This document shows positions 8,973-17,285 of a stretch of DNA of 64,000 nt, piece after piece. Every line of letters starts with the position of its first letter. Within the stretch, counting starts at the first letter, position 1. Made by a program: the position numbers and the translations under genes. The notes beneath the pieces are model-generated. The model did not search any database. It was not told the origin of the DNA and was given only the letters and a program-made list of their open reading frames with translations. Origin of the DNA: Halomicrobium katesii DSM 19301. GTDB lineage: Archaea; Halobacteriota; Halobacteria; Halobacteriales; Haloarculaceae. The DNA is taken from NCBI RefSeq assembly GCF_000379085.1, contig NZ_KB905378.1:2789231-2853230 (forward strand). The letters are read 5' to 3'.

Positions 8973-9051
8973 TACGGATTATTGTAGCGATTTACCGGTG
9001 ATCGTCTACCCCGTGGCGACGATCACCGGTACGCAACTACAATAAACCGTA
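8973..9051 (+). repeat. Stop-codon-abutting palindromic repeat, copy 1 (type A)
   Basis: 79-bp imperfect palindrome running TACGG...TTGTAG...ACCGGTGATCGTC...GACGATCACCGGT...CTACAA...CCGTA. It begins at the base after the TGA stop of the ABC ATPase and is followed by TGA at 9052-9054, so it is flanked by TGA on both sides. The outer stem pairs TACGG/CCGTA and TTGTAG/CTACAA; the inner stem is about 13 bp. The central loop is the inverse of the loop in copies 2, 3 and 5 when read from the stop-codon side. Confidence 0.9.
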
Positions 9052-9108
9052 TGAGGCCAGGGGAGACGGATGGCTGGCTCTTTACCTCCCCGCCACCAAC
9101 GCCGCTTC

Positions 9109-10116
9109 ATGACAGATCTGGGCAAGATCGACGCCTCGTTCTTCGACGAGACGATCTATCCGAACCTCGGCGCGTCGCGGGCCGACGTGACCGTCGGGCC
9201 GCGCCACGGCGTCGACTTCGGGGTCCTCGACGTGGGCGGGCAGGCGGTCGTGATCGCGACCGATCCGGTCTCTCTGCTGCCGGAGCTCGGGCTCGAACGC
9301 GCCGGCCGGTTCGCTCTGGAGATCGTCCTGACCGATGTCGCCGTCTCGGGTGTCCCGCCGACCCACCTGGCGATGAGTCTCACGCTCCCGCCGTCCTGGA
9401 GCGACGACGACCTCGCGACGGTGTGGCGGGCGATCAGCGACCACGCCGAGCGCCTGGGCGTGAGCATCGTCTCGGGTCACACCGCGCGCTACCCCGGCAT
9501 CGACAGCTCGTGGGTCGGGGGTGCGACGGTGCTGGGCGTCGGCGACCACGACGACGTCGTCCGCCCCGACGGTGCGATGCCCGGCGACCGGCTCGTCGTG
9601 ACGACCGGGCCGGCGGCCGAGGTGACGGGCCTGCTCTCGACGCTGTTTCCCGAGCGGCTGGGCGTCGACGCCGAAACCGTCGCGATCGCACAGGAGCGCG
9701 TCGACGACATCGCGGCCGTGGCCGACGCGCGGACGGCCTTCGCGGCCGGCGGCGTCACGGCGATGCACGACGCCACCGAGGGGGGCGTCGTCGGGGGGCT
9801 GGCCGAGATGGCGAGCGGAGCCGGTGTCCGCTTCGAGGTCGACAGCGACCGGATGCCGGTCCGGCCCGGCGTCGAGCGGGTGTGTGACGCCCTCGACGTG
9901 GATCCGTGGATGGTGACGAGCGCGGGAACGCTGTTGCTGACCGTCGAGCCGGGGGCCGCGGACGACGTGGTCGAGGCGTTGCGCGATCGCGGGACCCCGG
10001 CAGCGACCGTCGGCGAGGTCGTGGCCGGCGAGGGCGTCGTTCGCGACGGGGAGCGCGTCCACCCGCCCGACGGCGATCCCTCGTGGGACGCGTTCGACCG
10101 ACTAAGCGGGGCCTGA
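9109..10116 (+). CDS. AIR synthase-related protein (PurM/HypE/ThiL superfamily)
   Basis: 335 aa ATP-binding protein of the PurM-like fold. The N-terminal domain has VGPRHGVDFGVLDVGGQAVVIATDPV and DVAVSGVPPTHLAMSLTLPP; the C-terminal domain has TAMHDATEGGVVGGLAEMA and a glycine-rich VTSAGTLLLTV. HypE-like haloarchaeal members look like this, but the C-terminus (DRLSGA) lacks the terminal Cys that true HypE needs, so hydrogenase maturation is unlikely. Substrate unknown; linkage to the thiamine-type importer hints at, but does not prove, a ThiL-like kinase. Start ATG 9109 has a TTTACC promoter-like element about 28 bases upstream. Stop TGA 10114-10116 abuts the next palindromic repeat. Confidence 0.8.
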   Translation: MTDLGKIDASFFDETIYPNLGASRADVTVGPRHGVDFGVLDVGGQAVVIATDPVSLLPELGLERAGRFALEIVLTDVAVSGVPPTHLAMSLTLPPSWSDDDLATVWRAISDHAERLGVSIVSGHTARYPGIDSSWVGGATVLGVGDHDDVVRPDGAMPGDRLVVTTGPAAEVTGLLSTLFPERLGVDAETVAIAQERVDDIAAVADARTAFAAGGVTAMHDATEGGVVGGLAEMASGAGVRFEVDSDRMPVRPGVERVCDALDVDPWMVTSAGTLLLTVEPGAADDVVEALRDRGTPAATVGEVVAGEGVVRDGERVHPPDGDPSWDAFDRLSGA

Positions 10117-10195
10117 TACGGTTTACTGTAGTTGCGTACCGGTGATCGTCGCCACGGAGTAGACGATCACCGGTAAATCGCTACAATAATCCGTA
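10117..10195 (+). repeat. Stop-codon-abutting palindromic repeat, copy 2 (type A)
   Basis: 79-bp palindrome (TACGGTTTACTGTAG...CTACAATAATCCGTA) starting one base after the TGA of the AIR-synthase-like gene and followed by TGA at 10196-10198. Nearly identical to copies 3 (15633-15711) and 5 (58127-58205) when each is read from its stop-codon side. Confidence 0.9.
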
Positions 10196-10268
10196 TGAGA
10201 TACGGCCGGCAGTACGACCCCGCCGACGAGTTCGGCACGCATTTACTCGCGGGGTCCCTTGTGTGGGT

Positions 10269-10520
10269 ATGGTAGCGGACACGAGCGGTCATCGGAACAA
10301 GATCGCCTTCGGCCTCGCGTTCGCGACGGTCGTGATCGTTCCCGGGCTGGCGAACTACGCGCTCTCCGGGATCGGACTGGACACCCTCGGTAGCGTCGTC
10401 TGGGCGATCGGCTACGGGCTCGGTGCGATCGCGATGTGGTCGATCTGGATCAGGCCACTGGAGCTGGCCGGGCCCGACGGCGTCGACCCCTCGGAGACCG
10501 GCGAGGAGCGCGTCGACTGA
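10269..10520 (+). CDS. Small haloarchaeal membrane protein, two membrane segments
   Basis: 83 aa. Two hydrophobic stretches, ~14-34 (FGLAFATVVIVPGLANYAL) and ~42-62 (LGSVVWAIGYGLGAIAMWSIWI), then an acidic tail (DGVDPSETGEERVD). An in-frame GTG lies two codons earlier; ATG 10269 is preferred. No recognised family. It lies between a repeat element and the levansucrase gene and is not obviously in an operon with either. Confidence 0.6.
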   Translation: MVADTSGHRNKIAFGLAFATVVIVPGLANYALSGIGLDTLGSVVWAIGYGLGAIAMWSIWIRPLELAGPDGVDPSETGEERVD

Positions 10521-10574
10521 ATCAGATACAACGGTCGTAGTAACTCTTTTCAGCCAGTCGGCCACACGTGCAGT

Positions 10575-11885
10575 ATGAGCAAGGACAGTCCTGAGCCCGC
10601 CGTTCCGGGCCACGGCGCGCGCTCGGGGTGGTCGCGCGAACAGGCGAGTCGCATCTACCGGACCGACGACACGACGGCACCGATCGTCTACCCGCCCGAG
10701 ACCGACCAGGCACCCGACGTTCACGTCTGGGACACCTGGCTGTTGCGCGAGCGCGACGGCACGGTCGCCACCGTCGACGGCTACCGTGTCGCGTTCTCGC
10801 TGACTGCGCCGGCCGACCTGTTGCCGGGCAAGCGCCACGACGTGGCGACGATCCGGTACTTCTACTCGGCCGACGGCCGGACGTGGCAGCCCGGTGGCGT
10901 CGTCTTCGAGGAGCCGCTGGGCCAGCGCACCTGGGCGGGATCAGCGTTGCACGACGACGGCGACATCTACCTCTTCTACACCGCGGCCGGGGAGCGCGGG
11001 GCCGACGAACTCACCTACACCCAGCGCATCGCCGCCGCGTCCGGGGGGACACCGCGGACCGACGGCGAGTTCGCCATCGAGGGGCCCTGGACCCACCACG
11101 AACTGCTCCGCCCGGACGGCGACCGCTACGAGCGCCAGGACCAGTCTCGCGGCATGACCTACACCTTCCGAGATCCGTGGCTCTTCGAGGACCCCGCGAC
11201 CGGCGAGACGCACCTCCTGTTCGAGGCCAACACGCCGGTGCCGGCGGCGAGCGACGCCTGCGGCGGCGACCCGGATCTACAGTCGTTCAACGGCAGCGTC
11301 GGCCTCGCGCACTCGCCGACGGGTGACCCCCTCTCCTGGGAGCTGTGTGACCCGCTGCTGGACTCGGTCTGTGTCAACCAGGAACTCGAACGTCCCCACG
11401 TCGTCCCCCGGGACGGCCGCTACTACCTCTTCGTCTCCAGCCACGACCACACCTTCGCGCCGGGGCTCGACGGCTACGACGCGCTGTATGGCTTCGTCGC
11501 CGACTCCCTGCGTGGCGACTACGCCCCGCTCAACGACTCCGGACTGGTCGTGACCAACCCCGCGAACGCCCCCTTCCAGGCGTACTCGTGGATGGCGTTC
11601 CCGCACCGGGAGGAAGTGCTGGTCCAGAGCTTCTTCAACTACTACGACTTCGAGGCCGACTCGATGGATCGGGTCGCAGACCTGCCCGAGTCCGAGCAGC
11701 TGCGACGCTTCGGCGGAACGCTCGCGCCGACGCTGCGCCTCCGGGTCGAGGGGACCCACACGGAGATCCTCGGGACGCTCGATCACTGGCAGGTCCCGCT
11801 GCCCGACGAGGACCTGCCGCCGACTGACCGAGAGTACTTCGCGGGCGAGGGCGGCGACGGCGGATCGTACTATAGTAGCCATTGA
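10575..11885 (+). CDS. GH68 levansucrase / inulosucrase
   Basis: 436 aa single-domain GH68 enzyme that transfers fructose from sucrose to a growing fructan or to water. The catalytic triad is visible: nucleophile Asp53 (VWDTWLL), transition-state stabiliser Asp200 (TFRDPW) and acid/base Glu272 (QELERPHVV). TWAGSA near residue 120 is the usual W-S/A-G-S sucrose-site motif. I see no signal peptide (starts MSKDSPEPAVPGHG), unlike bacterial secreted levansucrases. The last codons and stop lie inside a palindromic repeat (11871-11954), so the final residues (YYSSH) are repeat-derived. Convergent with a GH32 fructosidase. Levan versus inulin linkage cannot be read from sequence alone. Confidence 0.9.
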   Translation: MSKDSPEPAVPGHGARSGWSREQASRIYRTDDTTAPIVYPPETDQAPDVHVWDTWLLRERDGTVATVDGYRVAFSLTAPADLLPGKRHDVATIRYFYSADGRTWQPGGVVFEEPLGQRTWAGSALHDDGDIYLFYTAAGERGADELTYTQRIAAASGGTPRTDGEFAIEGPWTHHELLRPDGDRYERQDQSRGMTYTFRDPWLFEDPATGETHLLFEANTPVPAASDACGGDPDLQSFNGSVGLAHSPTGDPLSWELCDPLLDSVCVNQELERPHVVPRDGRYYLFVSSHDHTFAPGLDGYDALYGFVADSLRGDYAPLNDSGLVVTNPANAPFQAYSWMAFPHREEVLVQSFFNYYDFEADSMDRVADLPESEQLRRFGGTLAPTLRLRVEGTHTEILGTLDHWQVPLPDEDLPPTDREYFAGEGGDGGSYYSSH

Positions 11886-11954
11886 AAATCAATGCACACC
11901 CGATCGCACGACGGCAGTGCGATCGGTGTGTAAATCGTTTCAATTGTTACTATA
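11871..11954. repeat. Palindromic repeat of a different family containing the levansucrase stop codon
   Basis: 84-bp imperfect palindrome between convergent genes. Outer arms TATAGTAGCCATTGAAA (11871-11887) and TTTCAATTGTTACTATA (11938-11954); inner arms around CCGATCGCAC and GTGCGATCGG. Same two-stem architecture as the TACGG family but unrelated in sequence. The levansucrase TGA (11883-11885) lies within the left arm. Confidence 0.75.
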
Positions 11955-12053
11955 CCGCTAGCGCTGCTGCGCGCGGGGTCGCCGGAGTAGACGGTACCAC
12001 GCCGCGTGCAGACGACTCCCCGAGTACGTCTCGATCGACGCCGGTAACGGGTG

Positions 12054-14171
12054 CTACCAGATCGACGCCAGCTCCCAGGCTTCGACTGTCGGCAGTCGGG
12101 CGCGGCCGCCGACGGCCGCGAGGTCGACGCCGGTCGCGTCGTCGCCGGTCGGGTAGACGCGGCTCGTCAGGCAGTGGCGCTCGTTGGCGAACAGTTCGAC
12201 GACCGACCCGTCGACGAACACGCGCAGGTCCAGGGGCTCGTCGTACGGTGTGACGGGCACGTGCTGACTGTCGCTCGTCGCGCGCGGGTCCCTGCTGGAG
12301 CGACTGCGGTCGACTTCGAGCACGTCGTCTCTCGTGTATCGCAGCGTCGTGCGCTCGTTCTCTGCCGCCGTCCCGAGCAGCGTCACCTCGACGGCGTCGG
12401 CGTCGACCAGCGAGAGGCGGGTGGCGAGTTCGAACGAGCGTCCGTCGGTGTCCAGCCGGATCGACTCGCCGTCGTCGAGCGTGACGCCCTCGCGGGACTC
12501 GCAGTCGCCACGGAGCTCGGTCAGTTCCCGGGCCGGTCGCTGCCGGAGGCGGCCGTCGTCCCCGAGGGACAGCTCCCGCGGGAGCGATATCGTCCCCGAC
12601 CAGCCGGCGTCCCACTGGGCGCTCACGTCGCGCGCCTCGGGGACCCATCCCCAGGTGAGCAGGCGGCCGTCGTCGGCCCGTAGCGACTGCGGGGCGTAGT
12701 AGTCGCCGCGGTCCAGCGTCCCGCGTCGCTCCGGCTCGAAGGTCGCGCCGTCGAACTGGCCGAGGAAGTAGACCACGTCCTCGTAGTTCGAGACGTGCAA
12801 CAGCTGCTTCTCCCCGAGGTCGAGTAGCTCCGGGCACTCCCAGACGGTCTCCTGTGGCGTGTCGCGGTCCCCCGAAAGGATCGGGCCACGGTACTCCCAC
12901 TCACGGAGGTCCGGGGATTCGTACAACAGGACGACGCCGCCACCGTCGGCCAGTCCGGCTCCGATCAGCTGGTACCAGGTCTCGCCCTCCTGCCAGACGC
13001 AGTGGTCTCGGAACTCCCCGTTCCACTCCTCGGTCGAGAGCAGGTCCGGCTCCGTCGGGGGCGCTTCGATGATCGGATTGTCCGTCGCTTTCTCCCAGCG
13101 CCGCAGGGAGGGGTCGTCCGCCGTCGCGAGACAGGGCAGCTGGTCGCGGCCGCGCCCACCCGTGTACACGAGCGTCGCCGTGCCGTCGTCGTCGACCGCA
13201 CAGCCCGACCAGCAGCCGTCGCGGTCGGGACCGTCCGGCGAGGGCGCGAGCGCGACGGGTTCGTCCTCCCAGTGGAGGAGGTCGTCGCTGACCGCGTGGC
13301 CCCAGTGGATCGTGTCGTGGTACGGGCCGCCGGGATTGTACTGGTAGAAGACGTGGTAGCGACCGTTCCACTGGACGACGCCGTTGGGGTCGTTGAGCCA
13401 GTTGGCGGGCGTCGAGAGGTGAAACTGCGGGCGGTGTGGATCGTCCTCGAAGCGATCGCGCAGAGCGGCGATCTCGTCGCCGGTCCGTGGTCGTTCGGGG
13501 ATCGCGCTGTCGGCGGCGTTCGTCAGGACCGCACGGGCGAACCTGTCGCGCTGGTCGTGATCGCCGCCCTCGGCCGCGAAGACGAGGCCGTCACCGAGGC
13601 CGACGACGGAGCCATCACCCAGCGACCAGCCTGCGACGGTCACGAGGCCGGGCACGTCGTGGTCGGCGCTGACAGTGCTCGCCAGCACCTCGCCACGTTC
13701 CGGGAGGATCGAATCGTAGCGCGCGAGCGTCGCGTCGGTGCCGCCTCTGGTGAGCGGCCGGCGCGTGGCCAGTGGCTCGAACAGGGGGTGGTCGTCGTAG
13801 GCCGCCTTGATCAGCGGACCGGTCGGGCCGCCGTCTGGGTCCGGCCCGACCGCGTCGGGGGCGACGGAGTCGATGCCGAGATCGCTCACCGCGGTCAGCG
13901 CCGCCAGCGAGAGGACGAGCCCGCCGCCCGAGCGGACGAACGCTCGGAGGACGCCGCCGAGGTCGGTAGTCGATCCCAGTTCCGGGGGCTCGTCGGCGTG
14001 CCACCAGCAGGTGTCGAACGCCGCCAGCGAGCGGTCGCCGTCAACGAGATCGCTCACGGCCACGAGCGTCAGGTCCAACCCCGCCGTCTCGGCCCACTCG
14101 TCGGCCGCGGCCTGCTCTACGGACCGCCCGCCGTCGTGGAGCGACGCGATACGCACTGCCGTATCAGTCAT
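12054..14171 (-). CDS. GH32 beta-fructosidase fused to an N-terminal amidotransferase-like domain
   Basis: 705 aa. Residues 1-~225 are an alpha/beta domain (VRIASLHDGG..., FVRSGGGLVLSLAAL..., DHPLFEPL) resembling class I glutamine-amidotransferase folds without an obvious Cys nucleophile. The GH32 five-blade propeller follows, with nucleophile Asp261 (NWLNDPNG), Asp389 (EFRDHCVW; canonical RDP is RDH here) and acid/base Glu445 (VWECPEL). A C-terminal beta-sandwich (about 545-705) includes FVDGSVVELFANE. It should release fructose from sucrose, levan or inulin. No signal peptide is visible. Convergent with the GH68 gene, so the pair could make and degrade fructan. Role of the N-terminal domain unknown. 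Confidence 0.88.
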   Translation of the reverse strand: MTDTAVRIASLHDGGRSVEQAAADEWAETAGLDLTLVAVSDLVDGDRSLAAFDTCWWHADEPPELGSTTDLGGVLRAFVRSGGGLVLSLAALTAVSDLGIDSVAPDAVGPDPDGGPTGPLIKAAYDDHPLFEPLATRRPLTRGGTDATLARYDSILPERGEVLASTVSADHDVPGLVTVAGWSLGDGSVVGLGDGLVFAAEGGDHDQRDRFARAVLTNAADSAIPERPRTGDEIAALRDRFEDDPHRPQFHLSTPANWLNDPNGVVQWNGRYHVFYQYNPGGPYHDTIHWGHAVSDDLLHWEDEPVALAPSPDGPDRDGCWSGCAVDDDGTATLVYTGGRGRDQLPCLATADDPSLRRWEKATDNPIIEAPPTEPDLLSTEEWNGEFRDHCVWQEGETWYQLIGAGLADGGGVVLLYESPDLREWEYRGPILSGDRDTPQETVWECPELLDLGEKQLLHVSNYEDVVYFLGQFDGATFEPERRGTLDRGDYYAPQSLRADDGRLLTWGWVPEARDVSAQWDAGWSGTISLPRELSLGDDGRLRQRPARELTELRGDCESREGVTLDDGESIRLDTDGRSFELATRLSLVDADAVEVTLLGTAAENERTTLRYTRDDVLEVDRSRSSRDPRATSDSQHVPVTPYDEPLDLRVFVDGSVVELFANERHCLTSRVYPTGDDATGVDLAAVGGRARLPTVEAWELASIW

Positions 14172-14268
14172 AAGCGAACAAAGACGAGCACAATCAAAAA
14201 CGTCCCGCTCTCCGAATGACGGCCGTCTGACTGAGCTTTAGGTGCAGTTCTCCCCAACAACGAGTCGA

Positions 14269-14415
14269 ATGTTCGACCGTCGTGACACTGACTGTCAAAC
14301 GGAGTCGCCGATAGTTCGCATCGATCCGACGGCCTTCGAGACGCTGTCGCTGTCGAGACCGGCGGATTCACCGTCGATCGTCCGGTGGTTCGACACGCTG
14401 GCGGGCGGCTCCTAG
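14269..14415 (+). CDS. Possible 48-aa small protein
   Basis: ATG ORF (MFDRRDTDCQTESPIVRIDP...FDTLAGGS) in the 240-bp gap between the GH32 and actin genes, overlapping the end of the actin gene by four bases on the opposite strand. A TTTAGG element lies about 30 bases upstream. The residues are acidic/polar as in haloarchaeal proteins. No family is recognisable and it may be chance. Confidence 0.3.
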   Translation: MFDRRDTDCQTESPIVRIDPTAFETLSLSRPADSPSIVRWFDTLAGGS

Positions 14416-15521
14416 GCGTTCTCGCCGAGGCGCTCCGCGATCCGCTGGGCACCGATCGTCGGGGCGATGTCGGGCTGATCGGCGGCGATGGCCTCGATCT
14501 CGCGGTTCAGCTCCTCGCTGAGTCGGCGCTCGAACTCCTCGACGATCCCCGGGATGCAGGCCATGCCGCCCGTGAGGACGATCGGCCGGTCCAGCGCCAG
14601 CTGGTACACCTTCATGTAATCGTTGGCCAGCTCCGGGAGGAACGTGTTGGCGACTTCCTCGACCGCGTCGTCCAGGTACTCGTCGACGGCGTCCATCACC
14701 GAGCGTTCGATCGTGAACTCGTGAGAGCCCCCGCCGGGCTGTTGAATGATGTCCGTGAAGGGCTCGAAGTCGACGAAGTCGGCGTGTTCCTCCTTGTACT
14801 CGCGGGCCGTCTGGGTGTCGATGTTGACCCGCCCCTGGGTCTCTTCCTCGACGTAGTTCGCGATCATCCGGTCGACCTCGTTGCCGGTCACGGCTCCGGT
14901 CGTGAACGGCGCGAGCTGTTCACCGCGCCGGTAGGCCGACGCTTCGAGGTTCGTCGATCCCATGTTGACCGCCAGGAAGATCTCGTCGATGGCTTCCAGA
15001 TCGTCGCCGAAGGCCGGAATCGCACCACAGAGGGACTCGGGGTAGCTCTCGACGAGACGCTTGCCGATCGAACTGCCCTCGATGACCGAGCTGAGGTTCT
15101 CCAGGCCCTGTGGGTTGTCGATCGTCGGAATCGCGTAGACCACGGCGCTGTACTCGGGGAGGTCGTTCTGGTCGATCAACGCCTGGAAGAACGTCTCGGT
15201 CAGCTCCGCCCGGTCCTCGTCTTCCGGCAGTCCCGACCGGAGCATGAACTGGACGCGGTCGGGGTACTCCGCGGCCGCCTCCTCGCCGTAGAGGACCTTC
15301 TCCTCGCCGGTCAGTGCGTCCTCGTAGGTCGCGAGACAGGTCAGGGTCCTGATGATCTCGTCCTCGGTGCCACGGGCTCCGGGGACGGAGATGACGGTTC
15401 GGGTGCTGCCGAGCTTCACGCCGATGGGCACTGCCGCCTCGGCGTCGCCGGCCGGTGATTCCTCGTCGACTGACTCCGACTGGTCGCCCGTCGAGGCGTC
15501 GTCTGCCGCGTCGTCACTCAT
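14412..15521 (-). CDS. Actin-superfamily filament protein, salactin candidate
   Basis: 369 aa. After an acidic unstructured N-terminus (to about residue 35) comes an actin/Hsp70-type ATPase fold: phosphate-1 motif IGVKLGSTRTVISVPG, phosphate-2-like EIFLAVNMGSTNLEASAYRRG, and adenosine motif PIVLTGGMACIPGIVEEFERRL. The haloarchaeal actin homologue salactin, described as dynamically unstable polar filaments that help DNA partition, is the closest match I know; MreB-like identity is less likely because of length and divergence. I chose ATG 15521 (MSDDAADD); a TATA-like ATATATAT lies about 25-30 bases upstream. Neighbours are FlaD/E-domain, ParA and CheW proteins, which fits a polar or segregation role. 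Confidence 0.75.
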   Translation of the reverse strand: MSDDAADDASTGDQSESVDEESPAGDAEAAVPIGVKLGSTRTVISVPGARGTEDEIIRTLTCLATYEDALTGEEKVLYGEEAAAEYPDRVQFMLRSGLPEDEDRAELTETFFQALIDQNDLPEYSAVVYAIPTIDNPQGLENLSSVIEGSSIGKRLVESYPESLCGAIPAFGDDLEAIDEIFLAVNMGSTNLEASAYRRGEQLAPFTTGAVTGNEVDRMIANYVEEETQGRVNIDTQTAREYKEEHADFVDFEPFTDIIQQPGGGSHEFTIERSVMDAVDEYLDDAVEEVANTFLPELANDYMKVYQLALDRPIVLTGGMACIPGIVEEFERRLSEELNREIEAIAADQPDIAPTIGAQRIAERLGENA

Positions 15522-15632
15522 GTGCCAGTGATTTTGCCGCGTCCGATATATATCCCCCGACCGAACTAACAGAGCTGATAATCGAACTGCCAGCAAGCGC
15601 GCCGCTCGACCATCGTCCGCGCGACCGGTTCA

Positions 15633-15711
15633 TACGGATTATTGTGGCGATTTACCGGTGATCGTCGCCACGGAGTAGACGATCACCGGTACGCAACTAC
15701 AATAAACCGTA
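15633..15711 (-). repeat. Stop-codon-abutting palindromic repeat, copy 3 (type A)
   Basis: 79-bp palindrome ending at 15711, directly against the minus-strand TGA stop (15712-15714) of the FlaD/E-domain gene. Read from that stop it is TGA-TACGGTTTATTGTAG...CCGTA-TGA. It lies between two minus-strand genes. Confidence 0.9.
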
Positions 15712-16200
15712 TCAGGCCATCGAGTGGAGCTTCGCGACGTAGACGAGACTCAGCATGTGATCGTCCACGTCGAGGCTGGCACCGTCGTTGGTCCCCGACT
15801 CGTCGATGCCACGGAGGTAGTCCGACAGCGACGACTGGACGCCGTCGGTGATCCAGTCGATGTCCTCGTAGTAGTCGAGTGCCTCCTCGGCTCCCTGATA
15901 CCCCGAGTGCATCAGGAGGAACTCCAGCCACTCGAAGACGACGAACTCGGCCGCGTAGTTCTCGGGCAACGCCGCCAGATACGGCTTCTCCGTGCCGTCC
16001 GAGCCGAGGAAGGGCAGCAGCTCGCGGTAGAGACCGGCACGGAACGAATCGCCCGCGGGAGCGTCGCCGCCCTCGTCCATCGCCATTCCCAGCTCGGCCG
16101 GATCGAGCGTCTCCTCGTCGCCCATCCCGTTGCCCGGCCGCTGTTGCTTTGCCATCTTCCGTAACTCGTCGAGATCGTAGTCGCGCGGATTGATGGTCAT
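15712..16200 (-). CDS. FlaD/FlaE (ArlD/E)-domain protein
   Basis: 162 aa. Residues ~1-55 are polar and probably unstructured (TINPRDYDLDELRKMAKQQ...). Residues ~60-162 match the archaellar Fla_DE domain: YLAALPENYAAEFVVFEWLEFL, ALDYYEDIDWITDGVQSSLSDYLRGI. In the archaellum machinery these proteins form the cytosolic ring linking motor to chemotaxis. This copy is outside an archaellum operon and divergent from parA-cheW. The start is ATG 16200; an in-frame ATG eight codons earlier gives a less typical N-terminus. Stop codon abuts a palindromic repeat. Confidence 0.75.
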   Translation of the reverse strand: MTINPRDYDLDELRKMAKQQRPGNGMGDEETLDPAELGMAMDEGGDAPAGDSFRAGLYRELLPFLGSDGTEKPYLAALPENYAAEFVVFEWLEFLLMHSGYQGAEEALDYYEDIDWITDGVQSSLSDYLRGIDESGTNDGASLDVDDHMLSLVYVAKLHSMA

Positions 16201-16244
16201 GATACCACCCTGTTTCCCCTGCAACGTGTTAAATCTTGCACACA

Positions 16245-16262
16245 GTCAGACGACCGTCTGAC
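16245..16262. promoter_or_regulatory. 18-bp palindrome in the FlaD/E - parA divergent promoter
   Basis: GTCAGACGACCGTCTGAC is a perfect inverted repeat (8+2+8) in the 173-bp space between the divergent starts at 16200 and 16374. It is a candidate operator controlling both directions, or a parS-like centromere for the adjacent ParA. The TATTTTTATATTC stretch at about 16331-16343 is the likely parA promoter. Confidence 0.5.
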
Positions 16263-16373
16263 ACGCTGAACGACTCGTTCTCTCGCGCCCCCTCGCTAGC
16301 TCCCAGTCCAGTCGTTGATAATCGGGAGCGTATTTTTATATTCGGCTAGCGACGAGACCCTGGTACTTCGACG

Positions 16374-17285
16374 ATGAGTCGCCAATCTGGGTCCACTGTA
16401 GCGCGCCTGTGTGTGACGAACGCCAAAGGCGGCACCGGGAAGACGACGGTCGCCGTCAACGTGGCCGGCGCGCTCAACGAACGCGGCCGTGACGTGCTGT
16501 TCGTCGACCTCGACCCTCAGGGCAACGCCACGGAGGCACTGGGGCTGGTCGAGAGCTACGACGCCCAGCCACCGACGCTGTTCGACGTGCTGACGAGCGC
16601 CGACCAGCGCTCGTCGATCGCGGATCTGATCGTGGACCACGACGAGATGGACGTGGTCCCGAGCAACATCGACATGCTCCAGGTCGAACACGAACTGACT
16701 ATCGCCGACCTCGTGGCGCGGGTCCAACACGACGACTCGATCGACATCGACCCCGAGACGCTGAGTGACCTCTCGCTGAACGTCACGCCCGACTCCGTCT
16801 CGGGCGCGCACGCACTCGACGTACTCGACGAGGCACTCGCCGTGGTCGAAGACGACTACGACTACGTCGTCATCGACTCGCCGCCCTTCTACGGGAAACT
16901 CACAGACGCCGGTATCTACGCGTCTCGAAACATCCTCGTCCCGGCGCTGACCGAGGCGTCCTCGGAGCGGGCCATCGAACTCCTGATCGACCAGATGGCC
17001 GCTCTGGAGGGCCAGACCGGCATCACCGTCAACACGCTCGGCGTGGTCGCCAACCGGGTCGAGAAGACGAACGAAGACGAGACGATGCTGTCGTGGCTCG
17101 GCGAGGTGTTCGAGGAGTTCCCCATCTGGGAGGTCCGCAAGCGCGTCGCGCTCCAGCGGGCCTTCACAGCCGGCAGTTCTATCTTCCAGTACGAGGAATC
17201 CGTGGACATGGAATCGGTCTTTCTCGACGTTGCGACGGAACTGGACAGACAGTTCGGCCTGCTGGACGAGGAGGTGCCGGCATGA
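16374..17285 (+). CDS. ParA/MinD-family partition ATPase
   Basis: 303 aa. Deviant Walker A KGGTGKTT at residues 18-25 with the signature lysine, switch I DLDPQGNATEALG, Walker B-like DYVVIDSPPF. Family members dimerise on ATP, bind DNA or membrane, and position plasmids, chromosomes or protein arrays. No ParB gene is adjacent. It overlaps the CheW-domain gene by four bases (ATGA), so the two are translationally coupled. That resembles the bacterial ParC-ParP pairs that place chemosensory arrays at the pole. A chromosome-partition role remains possible given the actin homologue nearby. Confidence 0.85.
   Translation: MSRQSGSTVARLCVTNAKGGTGKTTVAVNVAGALNERGRDVLFVDLDPQGNATEALGLVESYDAQPPTLFDVLTSADQRSSIADLIVDHDEMDVVPSNIDMLQVEHELTIADLVARVQHDDSIDIDPETLSDLSLNVTPDSVSGAHALDVLDEALAVVEDDYDYVVIDSPPFYGKLTDAGIYASRNILVPALTEASSERAIELLIDQMAALEGQTGITVNTLGVVANRVEKTNEDETMLSWLGEVFEEFPIWEVRKRVALQRAFTAGSSIFQYEESVDMESVFLDVATELDRQFGLLDEEVPA

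Noticed and set aside
9109-10116. HypE hydrogenase maturation protein
   Set aside because: Lacks the C-terminal Cys needed for carbamoyl transfer, and no hyp genes are nearby.
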